Below the pieces are notes generated by a model. That model saw only the letters and a program-made list of their open reading frames with translations. It was not told the origin of the DNA and ran no database searches. From Dehalococcoidales bacterium (GTDB lineage: Bacteria; Chloroflexota; Dehalococcoidia; Dehalococcoidales; RBG-16-60-22), in assembly GCA_030606585.1 (NCBI GenBank), contig JAUWGD010000091.1:1-6786 (forward strand): a stretch of 6,786 nucleotides of DNA, given 5' to 3'. Positions 1-6,075 of this stretch are shown one piece after another (positions within the stretch are counted from its first letter, which is position 1; the number at the start of each line of letters is the position of its first letter). A program made the position numbers and the translations under genes.

Positions 1-1
1 T

Positions 2-109
2 AAAAACGATGCCCAGATTATCGCCGAGGTGCAGAGCGTAGTCCGGCATGAAATCGCCCACCACTTCGGCATCAGTGATGACAGGCTACGGGAACTCGGC
101 AGGGACTGA
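2..109 (+). CDS. Zincin-like metallopeptidase, C-terminal fragment (5' end outside window)
   Basis: This is the last 35 codons of a reading frame that enters from the left edge and stops with TGA. The fragment contains VVRHEIAHHFGISDDRLREL. Its HEIAH (HExxH) supplies two zinc-ligand histidines and the catalytic glutamate, and the following HFGI-DD-L-ELG tail is characteristic of the small zincin-like metallopeptidase family (Zincin_1, PF06262), whose members are usually only about 110-130 residues. So roughly a quarter to a third of the protein is visible, including its active site. Substrate and role are not known for most of this family. The gene is followed within 10 nt by a terminator-like hairpin and then by a separate promoter, so it is probably not co-transcribed with the next gene. 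Family assignment is fairly secure; function is unassigned. Confidence 0.75.
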   Translation, partial: KNDAQIIAEVQSVVRHEIAHHFGISDDRLRELGRD

Positions 110-119
110 TTTCAGACTG

Positions 120-148
120 CCCGGTTACTTAATTACCAGGGACTTTTT
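120..148 (+). terminator. Candidate Rho-independent terminator after the metallopeptidase gene
   Basis: CCCGGT (120-125) pairs with ACC-A-GGG (135-141), giving six base pairs with one bulged A and a 9-nt AT-rich loop. A run of five T follows at 144-148. It starts 10 nt after the stop codon at 109. The stem is short and bulged, so strength is uncertain. Confidence 0.4.
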
Positions 149-187
149 AATCACGTCAGAGCTAACCAAACGGTATCTGTTACGTTA

Positions 188-193
188 TATAAT
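188..193 (+). promoter_or_regulatory. -10 box candidate for the DUF5667-like gene
   Basis: A perfect TATAAT lies 37 nt before the ATG at 231. No convincing -35 hexamer is seen at 16-18 nt upstream (165-170 reads ACCAAA), so this rests on the -10 box and position alone. Predicted transcription start is near 200, giving a leader of about 30 nt. Confidence 0.4.
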
Positions 194-218
194 ACAGTAA
201 AGGATATTTTAACGAAAC

Positions 219-224
219 GAGAGG
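219..224 (+). promoter_or_regulatory. Ribosome binding site for the DUF5667-like gene
   Basis: GAGAGG sits 6 nt before the ATG at 231. It resembles the Shine-Dalgarno core and supports the chosen start, which also places a signal peptide exactly at the N terminus. Confidence 0.55.
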
Positions 225-230
225 CTAACC

Positions 231-1343
231 ATGAAACAGAAACTATTGAGAATAATATTAATAAGCGCCCTTCTCATCACGTCACTTTTCTTCGGCAGCA
301 CTGCTTATGCCCAGGAGGAGGAACTCCCCGACCCGGGTCTAACGCCGGATAGCCCCTTTTACTTCCTGGACACATGGGGTAAAAACATCGGCATGTTCTT
401 CACCTTCGGTAACGAGGCCAAAGCCGGGAGAGCCCTGCAATACGCCGAAGAGCGACTGGCAGAAGCCCGGGCCATGGCTGCCAAGAACAGGGTAAGGGAA
501 ATGGAACGCGCCGCCAACGATTACGATGGATTTATGGCCATGGTCAACCAAAGACTGGAAGCAGCCGCACGGCAGGGTCTCTCCGATAACATCTCGGAGA
601 GAGTGTCCCTGGCCACCGCAAAACACCTGAGAGTTCTGGACAGGGTCAAAGACCAGTTACCGGAACAGGCCCGTGAAGCACTGACGCGTGCCAGGACGGC
701 TTCCATGAACGGGCAGATAAACGCCCTGCGGGCGCTGGCTGAAGGAAGACCGGAAAGGGCTATTGACATTGCCGCGGATACAATCGAGAACCGGCTGGAA
801 AGGGCCATGGTGCGAGCTTCCGATAACGTGACCGCCGATGTCGAGGAAGCCCTCGATTACGCCGCCAGGATTGCCGCACTGGAAGAAGAAATGACCGCCC
901 TTGCCGAGGAAAAAGGTATCGATATCACCGCCATTACACAGCGTTTAGCCCATTCTACGGCCAACCGCCTGGAGACCTTGAGCGACGTCTATGAAAGGGT
1001 CCCCGAGGTCGCCCGGCAAGGTATCGCAAATGCCATCGAGAACTCCGTAAGGAAGTACCAGAGGGCTGTTGAGAGACTCGCGGAGGAAAACGCCATCGGT
1101 GATATTCCCGATGCAGAAACCATAATGAACCGATTGCAGGAGGAGGTCAGGGCAAGACTGGGATTAAACACAGCCGATGATGCGGTGGACTCTGGAAATA
1201 TAACCGTAGTAGTAGAAGTCCGGGTAGAACACAATGAACAGAACCGAGAGCGTGTACCCGAGACCGAGACACAACAGGTTGATTCCGAAACATCTGCCAA
1301 CCAGACGGAAAACGAGAAACCGAATCGAGGGCGCAGTCCCTGA
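231..1343 (+). CDS. Secreted helical protein with DUF5667-like repeats
   Basis: This 370-residue exported protein has unknown function. Residues 1-27 form a signal peptide: a basic start (MKQKLLR), a hydrophobic core to about residue 22, and an AYA cleavage motif before Q28. The mature protein opens with PGLTPDSPFYFLDTW (35-49), the hallmark opening of DUF5667 proteins found in Chloroflexota, Actinobacteria and others. Residues 60-310 are almost entirely charged amphipathic helix, rich in Ala, Glu and Arg. A helical unit at 121-171 is repeated at 235-285 with about one third identity (shared TA-L-L, PE-AR, LAE), so the body looks built by duplication. After residue 311 the chain turns polar and disordered (rich in E, N, T, S), with a short beta-like stretch at 323-333 (NITVVVEVRVE). 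There is no membrane anchor or LPXTG motif. It has its own promoter and ribosome binding site and converges on elp3. A cell-surface structural or sensory role is possible but unsupported. Confidence 0.8.
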   Translation: MKQKLLRIILISALLITSLFFGSTAYAQEEELPDPGLTPDSPFYFLDTWGKNIGMFFTFGNEAKAGRALQYAEERLAEARAMAAKNRVREMERAANDYDGFMAMVNQRLEAAARQGLSDNISERVSLATAKHLRVLDRVKDQLPEQAREALTRARTASMNGQINALRALAEGRPERAIDIAADTIENRLERAMVRASDNVTADVEEALDYAARIAALEEEMTALAEEKGIDITAITQRLAHSTANRLETLSDVYERVPEVARQGIANAIENSVRKYQRAVERLAEENAIGDIPDAETIMNRLQEEVRARLGLNTADDAVDSGNITVVVEVRVEHNEQNRERVPETETQQVDSETSANQTENEKPNRGRSP

Positions 1344-1374
1344 TGCCAGGACGATTAATCCTGGGGTCTCAGGG
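1338..1374. terminator. Candidate bidirectional terminator hairpin between converging genes
   Basis: Two nested inverted repeats span the junction of the converging genes: CCCTGA (1338-1343) with TCAGGG (1369-1374), and CCAGGA (1346-1351) with TCCTGG (1359-1364). They are separated by small internal loops and capped by 7 nt. The structure includes the stop codons of both genes (TGA 1341-1343; elp3 TAA on the minus strand at 1355-1357). There is no clear T-run on either side, so intrinsic termination is uncertain. Confidence 0.35.
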
Positions 1375-2746
1375 TCTTAACCATGTAGTCGCCCTCTGAA
1401 TGATAGGCAAACTCGGTACGGTAGTACTCTTTAGCCCCGGTGCCGCTCAGGACTATCATGCGGTCGGACTGAAACTCGTCGAGGGCAATCCGCTCCGCTT
1501 CCCGGAACAAAGCCTTACCCAGTCCCTTATGCTGGGCGGCCCCGCTTAACTTCTCGCTGAGAGGCACCTCGGGACCGAAAATATGCAGCTCCCTGACGAT
1601 GGCTGATTTGGCGTTTTCGCCCTCCCCCAGCGCCGGAACGGGGCGCGACTGAATTCTGAGTCGCAGCAGACCGAAGAGCGTTTCTCTTTCATCCTCAAAG
1701 GACAGGAAAATTTCTTTGCCGTCCGAGGCATCATAGTCCATCCTGACCATATGAGGTTCACCAATATCAAAACCGGCCCGCGCCCGGTGGCCATACTCCC
1801 GACATCTTATGCAATGACACTCGATGGCGTCCTGCTTCATTTTCTCCCTGACGATATCCCGCAGCGAGTCCTTGAGTCCGGCGACGATGAACTTGGACGG
1901 AATATCACGCAGCACGCGTGGAATCCTGACATACCGGGGTACGATAGACTTTATCCCGATGACCAGGTTGACCATCGTCTCATCGTCGTAGGGATGATAG
2001 CGTCCTTCACGCCACCATTTTTCCAGGTCGGTGCCCTCTACCACCATGGTAGGATAGAGCTTCAGACCGTCAGGTTTAAAGCGTTCGTCGGAAAAAAGCG
2101 TTTGTGACATCTCAAGGTCCTTCTCCGGCGTTGAGCCGGGGAGCCCCGGCATCCAGTGATAGTAGACCTTGAAACCGTGTTCACGGAGCAGGGCGGTGGC
2201 GTTGACCACTTCCTCAACCCCGTGTCCCCGCCTTACCAGTCGGTAGATATCATCGTCGAGGGTCTGCACGCCGAGTTCGACCCGCGTGGTGCCGAACTCC
2301 AGCATTCGCTCTATCTCCGCCTGCCCGCACCAGTCCGGCCGGGTCTCAATACACAGTCCGGTGCAGCGGTGTTCGGCCGTCTCGTTGGTTTTTTTGGCTT
2401 CTTCCAGCGTGGCCGATGCCGCGCCGTTAAGTCCGTCATAGCAGTCCTTGATAAACCGGTATTGATAATCGACGGGATAGGCCAGAAAGGTGCCGCCCAT
2501 GATGATAAGCTCTATTTTGTCCGTGGGGTGCCCCATTTCGGTAAATATCCTGAGGCGTAGTTCCACCTGCTGCCGGGCATCATAATCACACCTCTTGGCG
2601 CGCAGCACCGCCGGGGACTCCGGCGTATAGCTCTGCGGCGCATCGGAGTAAGTCGGGCAGTACAGACACTGGCCGGGGCAGCTCATGGGCATAGTCATAA
2701 CCGCCAGTGGCGTTACCCCGGATATGGTTCTTGCAAATTTCCTCAT
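1355..2746 (-). CDS. elp3: Elp3, tRNA uridine-34 carboxymethyl-forming radical SAM/acetyltransferase
   Basis: Elp3 builds the carboxymethyl group on carbon 5 of wobble uridine (cm5U34) in tRNA, using S-adenosylmethionine and acetyl-CoA. The 463-residue protein shows the full architecture. Residues 8-22 (ISGVTPLAVMT) lead into the radical-SAM cluster motif CPGQCLYC (C23, C27, C30). The barrel carries ETRPDWC (134-140), ELGVQTLDDD (157-166) and KLYPTMVVEGT (229-239). A CHCIRC segment (310-315) supplies likely zinc ligands. The C-terminal GNAT domain has the acetyl-CoA loop QHKGLGKAL (405-413) and the paired tyrosines Y441-Y442. It lacks the longer basic N-terminal extension of eukaryotic and archaeal Elp3, matching the compact Dehalococcoides form. 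The start is fixed: an in-frame TAG lies ten codons upstream with no other start codon between. No good ribosome binding site precedes it. It is divergent from a Trm9-like methyltransferase, a plausible pathway partner. All key residues look intact. Confidence 0.95.
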   Translation of the reverse strand: MRKFARTISGVTPLAVMTMPMSCPGQCLYCPTYSDAPQSYTPESPAVLRAKRCDYDARQQVELRLRIFTEMGHPTDKIELIIMGGTFLAYPVDYQYRFIKDCYDGLNGAASATLEEAKKTNETAEHRCTGLCIETRPDWCGQAEIERMLEFGTTRVELGVQTLDDDIYRLVRRGHGVEEVVNATALLREHGFKVYYHWMPGLPGSTPEKDLEMSQTLFSDERFKPDGLKLYPTMVVEGTDLEKWWREGRYHPYDDETMVNLVIGIKSIVPRYVRIPRVLRDIPSKFIVAGLKDSLRDIVREKMKQDAIECHCIRCREYGHRARAGFDIGEPHMVRMDYDASDGKEIFLSFEDERETLFGLLRLRIQSRPVPALGEGENAKSAIVRELHIFGPEVPLSEKLSGAAQHKGLGKALFREAERIALDEFQSDRMIVLSGTGAKEYYRTEFAYHSEGDYMVKTLRPQD

Positions 2747-2772
2747 ATTACGCTTACTATATACAGCAGACT

Positions 2773-2805
2773 ATTATAAGTTTAACAGATATCAGCTTAT
2801 GTCAA
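2773..2805 (-). promoter_or_regulatory. Candidate elp3 promoter with unusually long spacer
   Basis: On the minus strand a perfect TTGACA (2805-2800) and a perfect TATAAT (2778-2773) lie upstream of elp3, but 21 nt apart instead of about 17. The predicted start near 2766 gives a leader of about 20 nt. Either the -10 box acts without this -35 box, or an activator compensates for the spacing. Confidence 0.4.
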
Positions 2806-2833
2806 CAACGATAAAGTCAACGCAGGGGGAGTC

Positions 2834-2856
2834 CAAGAGGGGCGAAGCCCCTCTTG
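2834..2856. repeat. Perfect 10-bp hairpin with GAA loop
   Basis: CAAGAGGGGC (2834-2843) and GCCCCTCTTG (2847-2856) are exact inverted repeats separated by only GAA. The hairpin lies 12 nt from the adjacent MITE-like element, upstream of both divergent genes. There is no flanking T-run and no gene ends here, so it is not an obvious terminator. It may be a dispersed short palindromic repeat. Confidence 0.7.
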
Positions 2857-2867
2857 AAACACATAGT

Positions 2868-2955
2868 TGTCATTGCGAGGAGTCCTTCAGCAGAAGGACG
2901 ACGTGGCAATCTCAAATACGGTCAAGGAGATTGCTTCGCTTCGCTCGCAATGACA
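2868..2955. repeat. 88-bp MITE-like / palindromic interspersed element
   Basis: The ends are perfect 12-bp terminal inverted repeats, TGTCATTGCGAG (2868-2879) and CTCGCAATGACA (2944-2955). Inside are two further perfect hairpins: GTCCTTC/GAAGGAC (2882-2888/2893-2899, 4-nt loop) and GCAATCTC/GAGATTGC (2906-2913/2927-2934, 13-nt loop). The whole folds as a cruciform with two arms. It carries no transposase and no coding potential. No target-site duplication is evident in the flanks. From memory, elements with ATTGCGAG ends and GCAATCTC cores are numerous in Dehalococcoidia and some other bacterial genomes; copy number here cannot be checked. It ends 13 nt before the methyltransferase start and so forms most of that gene's upstream region. 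Confidence 0.75.
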
Positions 2956-2968
2956 CTGAAAGTAAGAA

Positions 2969-3622
2969 GTGCATAGGGTGACCAGAGATATCTTCAACCA
3001 GATAGCCAAGGGGTGGTATAACTTCCGGCACCGCACCATCTTCCGCAGTGAGCTCGAGGCGCTGGCAAAGCGCTGGCGGCAGGGCCATCTGCTCAATGTC
3101 GGCTGCGCCCACGGTCCCGATTTTATTCCTTTTAAAAACAGGTTCGAGCTGTACGGTATCGATTTTTCCGACAGGATGCTGCAGCTTGCCCGGAAATACG
3201 CCGATAAATATAAATTCGGCGTTCATCTGGTGAATGCCGATGCCCGGTACCTTCCTTATGCCGATGATTCATTCGACTGCGCAATAGCGGTGGCTACCTA
3301 CCATCATATTGAAGACGACGGTGAAAGATTACAGGCATTAACGGAATTACAGCGCGTGCTCAAGCCCGGCGGCGAGGCGTTCATCACCGTGTGGAATAAA
3401 TGGCAGCCCAGGTTCTGGCTGAAGACGAAAAACGTGCTGGTGCCCTGGCGCAGCCAGGACAAGACCCTCTACCGCTATTACTACCTGTTCTCCTACCGCG
3501 AGCTGGAAGAACTGACACGCAAAGCCGGCTTCGAGGTGGTAAGCTCATCAGCGGAAAGCAGGTACAATTTCCCGTTAAAGACTTTCTCCAGGAATATTTG
3601 TATACTGGTGAGGAAGCCCTAG
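2969..3622 (+). CDS. Class I SAM-dependent methyltransferase, Trm9/ALKBH8-like
   Basis: The 217-residue protein has a complete Rossmann-type methyltransferase fold. Motif I is LLNVGCAHG (41-49), the acidic residue after strand 2 is D65 (in GIDFS), motif III is NADA (89-92), motif IV is FDCAIAVATYHH (102-113) and the post-motif is LKPGG (131-135). Several traits go beyond a generic type 11 enzyme and recall Trm9 and the ALKBH8 methyltransferase domain: the opening IFNQIAKGWYNFRH (8-21), the HH pair 112-113 followed by ER at 119-120, ITVW (139-142), and VPW then RYYYLFSYRELEEL (158-160, 169-182). Trm9 methylates cm5U34 in tRNA to mcm5U34, directly downstream of Elp3, and elp3 is the divergent neighbour. 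Start choice is open: GTG at 2969 or GTG at 2978 (AAGAAG 8 nt before); an in-frame TAA at 2963 excludes anything further upstream. A different small-molecule or quinone methyltransferase remains possible. Confidence 0.85.
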   Translation: MHRVTRDIFNQIAKGWYNFRHRTIFRSELEALAKRWRQGHLLNVGCAHGPDFIPFKNRFELYGIDFSDRMLQLARKYADKYKFGVHLVNADARYLPYADDSFDCAIAVATYHHIEDDGERLQALTELQRVLKPGGEAFITVWNKWQPRFWLKTKNVLVPWRSQDKTLYRYYYLFSYRELEELTRKAGFEVVSSSAESRYNFPLKTFSRNICILVRKP

Positions 3623-3649
3623 AAATACCGGCGAAGTCACCTCCTCACC
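3607..3649. repeat. 8-bp inverted repeat across the converging gene ends
   Basis: GGTGAGGA (3607-3614) and TCCTCACC (3642-3649) are exact inverted repeats separated by 27 nt. They lie in the last codons of the methyltransferase gene and of comEC. It could help stop transcription from both sides, but the loop is long and no T-run is present. Confidence 0.25.
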
Positions 3650-6057
3650 TCCACCCACAGCCTCTCCCCGTCGGTGACAAAGTCTATGCTGCCGTGTTTA
3701 TCGGTTCGGTAGATATTATCAGAACCGATAATACGCTCGAGCCTGCCTAAAACCTCGGCGTCCGGGTGGCCGAATCGATTATCGGCACCGCAGCAGATGA
3801 CCGCCACCTGCGGGCTGACCACTGCCAGGAAACCGGGAGTAGTCGAGGTATCCGAGCCGTGGTGGGGTACTTTAAGAACCGTAACCATGAGGTTAGCGCG
3901 TTCTCTTACAAGCTCTCGCTCGGTTTCACTCATGATATCGCCGGTCAGCAGAAAGCTAATATCGCCGGCGCTGAGGCGCAGCACCACGCTGTTATTATTG
4001 ATATCCGACTGGCTGTCCGTGACAGGGTCTTCCAGCGGATTCAATACCCTGATAACAACGCCGTCACCCAGGTCGATTTCCTGTCCGGCGCAGGCAATGG
4101 TACTTTCTATGTCCTTTTCCTCGATGAGCCTCGACCACTCGTCTAATAAAGGCGAATTATGGTCAGGATCGGGATAAAGCACCTGCTCCACCCGATAGCG
4201 CCGCAGCACTTCCACAAGTCCGGCGAGGTGGTCCTGGTCGGGATGAGTCATTACCACCAGATCGATTGTCCTGTCCCAGAAAGGCATCCGGCTGCCGAGT
4301 CCCAGGATTATCTCCCGTGGACTGGGTCCGCCGTCGACGAGTACCTGCTGACTCCCCTTCTGAATGAGAATGGCATCGCCCTCACCCACATCGAGAAAGC
4401 TGACACGGAGGTCGTCATCGGGCATGGTGGCAGCCGTATAAGAGACCAGCACCGCCGCCAGCAGCAGGGGTACGATAAGCCACTTCCCGAGGCCGGAAAG
4501 CCCGAAAGTTATATTTAATCCTGCTCTCATGCGGCCGGCCGTTCCCGACAACATGCCGCGTAACCTTTTACGATAGCTATGCCACCAGATAGCCGCCGCG
4601 AGTACCGGATAGTAGCTCCATATCAAAGCCGGGTGAATCGATTCGACCCCAACGGATGAAAGGGAGGATGAACCCAGGCCGCCGACCACGAGTACCGTAT
4701 ATGACAGGAAAAGCCAGGCCAGCCAGCCGATAGCCTGAGCTACCGCCAGCGATGCCAGCCCCACTAAAGCCGCCAGAACTCCGGCGGCGATAATGCCGGG
4801 CAGGGCCGGCAGAGCCAGGAATGTTGCCAGAGGTCCTACCAGTGAAATGATGCCGAAGTAATAGGCTACCACCGGCCAGATGGCGATGACGGCTCCCAGT
4901 GTGGCGCTCCAGGTATCGACGACAACGTTGGCTGTAGAAACAAGAGCACCTTCCTCACCCAGCGTTCTTGCAACCACACTCCTGCCCCAGTCCCGTAAAA
5001 TCGGGAATATAAAGACCAGTCCGGTCATGGCCAGGAAACTCAACTGGAAAGAGGCATCACCCAGAATATAGGGATGCACGCCTACCATGATAGCCGCGGC
5101 AAAAGTCAGCGCCACCATGCCGCTACGCTGCCTTCCCAGCGCCTCGGCGAGCAGGAACAGGCTGGCCATGATGGCGCCCCGCACCACCGGCGGATTCATG
5201 CCCGTGATTACGGTATAGAGCCAGACGGCAACGAGCGCCAGCCATACATAGAGGTAATACCGCCGCCCGAAGAGCCACAGGCCGATACCGAGCAGGATAC
5301 CCGCCATGATACCGAGATGCAGACCGGAAATCGCCAGAAGGTGGGCCGTGCCGCTGCGGGAGAAGTCGTCTCTTAGCTCCTGAGGAATATTGCCACGTAT
5401 TCCCAGCACCACGCCCTGAGCCAGCGATGCCTGCGGTTCCGGCAGTACCTGCGCCAGGGTTTGGGACAGCCGACCCCTGAGGGAATAGACCCAGGTGAGC
5501 GGTGCGAGACCCTGTCCCGTATCCAGCACCTCTATTCCGGGGTAGAACATGGTGGCGTGGATACCCTGGTGCGCCAGATACCCCTGATAATCGAAGTCGC
5601 CCAGCTGTGGCGGCGTCTTCAGTTCTCCCGTTATCCGCAGCGTATCGCCGTACTCAAAGGACGGGTAGCGGGGCACGAAAACCAGCACCGTTCCCTCGAT
5701 ATCGCGCCACCCTGAGTCCAGCCTGATAGAGGTCGCCGAAAGGTTAAGGCGGGTATTACTATCCCTGACATCGGGGTCGCCCGACACCGTACCCTCAATC
5801 TCGACGACGCTGAGGTCGTTATAGAAATGGACTTTACTGTCATCTATACCATACAGGCTGGAATAAGAATAAGCGGCTGCCGTGACGAATATGATTATCC
5901 CGAGGCAGGTCAGGATTATCGGCTTCTGGTACTGACGGGTAAAGAAAAGCAGGAGCAGCGGGGCAAGCCCGATAAGACAGAACGCCAGGGGCAAATCCAG
6001 TTTGTAACCCAGGAAGATTCCGGCTACCCAGACACAACTAAGATAAATAAGTACCAC
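3637..6057 (-). CDS. comEC: ComEC/Rec2 competence DNA-uptake channel
   Basis: ComEC is the inner-membrane channel that passes transforming DNA into the cytoplasm as a single strand. The 806 residues give the full three-part layout. An N-terminal pair of membrane helices (about 2-66) leads to a soluble DUF4131-type domain (about 70-185). The Competence channel domain (about 210-490) carries HLLAISGLHLGI (239-250), NPPVVRGAIMA (288-298) and FQLSFLAMTGL (337-347). After a linker helix (526-543) comes a metallo-beta-lactamase-like domain with FLDVGEGDAILI (554-565), VDGG (574-577), THPDQDH (604-610), LTGD (704-707), VPHHGSD (730-736) and GHP (763-765). All expected metal ligands are present, so a nuclease role is plausible. 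VGEGDA replaces the more usual VGQGDA. The start is GTG: an in-frame TGA lies two codons upstream, and AAGGA is 9 nt before. It follows comEA by 18 nt, so the two are co-transcribed. Length and motifs indicate an intact gene. Confidence 0.95.
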   Translation of the reverse strand: MVLIYLSCVWVAGIFLGYKLDLPLAFCLIGLAPLLLLFFTRQYQKPIILTCLGIIIFVTAAAYSYSSLYGIDDSKVHFYNDLSVVEIEGTVSGDPDVRDSNTRLNLSATSIRLDSGWRDIEGTVLVFVPRYPSFEYGDTLRITGELKTPPQLGDFDYQGYLAHQGIHATMFYPGIEVLDTGQGLAPLTWVYSLRGRLSQTLAQVLPEPQASLAQGVVLGIRGNIPQELRDDFSRSGTAHLLAISGLHLGIMAGILLGIGLWLFGRRYYLYVWLALVAVWLYTVITGMNPPVVRGAIMASLFLLAEALGRQRSGMVALTFAAAIMVGVHPYILGDASFQLSFLAMTGLVFIFPILRDWGRSVVARTLGEEGALVSTANVVVDTWSATLGAVIAIWPVVAYYFGIISLVGPLATFLALPALPGIIAAGVLAALVGLASLAVAQAIGWLAWLFLSYTVLVVGGLGSSSLSSVGVESIHPALIWSYYPVLAAAIWWHSYRKRLRGMLSGTAGRMRAGLNITFGLSGLGKWLIVPLLLAAVLVSYTAATMPDDDLRVSFLDVGEGDAILIQKGSQQVLVDGGPSPREIILGLGSRMPFWDRTIDLVVMTHPDQDHLAGLVEVLRRYRVEQVLYPDPDHNSPLLDEWSRLIEEKDIESTIACAGQEIDLGDGVVIRVLNPLEDPVTDSQSDINNNSVVLRLSAGDISFLLTGDIMSETERELVRERANLMVTVLKVPHHGSDTSTTPGFLAVVSPQVAVICCGADNRFGHPDAEVLGRLERIIGSDNIYRTDKHGSIDFVTDGERLWVEVRR

Positions 6058-6066
6058 GAGTCATTA

Positions 6067-6071
6067 TCCTT
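6067..6071 (-). promoter_or_regulatory. Ribosome binding site deciding the comEC GTG start
   Basis: AAGGA on the minus strand lies 9 nt before the GTG at 6057-6055, inside the 18-nt gap after comEA. Together with the in-frame stop just upstream it fixes the GTG as the start codon. Confidence 0.65.
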
Positions 6072-6075
6072 AACA

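Noticed and set aside
1751..2560. Long plus-strand open frames opposite elp3 (1751-2107 and 2156-2560)
   Set aside because: They lie antisense within a well-recognised elp3 reading frame and their translations show no family motif, so they are shadows of its codon bias.
2834..2955. CRISPR array
   Set aside because: The palindromes here are different from one another, with no regularly spaced identical direct repeats and no cas genes in the window.
2950..2976. Eight-codon upstream frame starting in the repeat (ATG at 2950) and ending just before the GTG at 2978
   Set aside because: A leader peptide coupling to the methyltransferase was considered, but there is no ribosome binding site and such a short frame is expected by chance.
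2685..2981. 98-codon plus-strand frame running from inside elp3 through the intergenic repeats
   Set aside because: It begins antisense in elp3 and its second half translates palindromic repeat sequence, so it is not a credible gene.
2887..3226. Minus-strand frames across the repeat and the methyltransferase 5' end
   Set aside because: They are antisense to a confident methyltransferase and translate the repeat arm; no motif or ribosome binding site supports them.
3766..5715. Several plus-strand open frames opposite comEC, up to 126 codons
   Set aside because: All fall inside the comEC coding region, lack ribosome binding sites and recognisable domains, and overlap one another.
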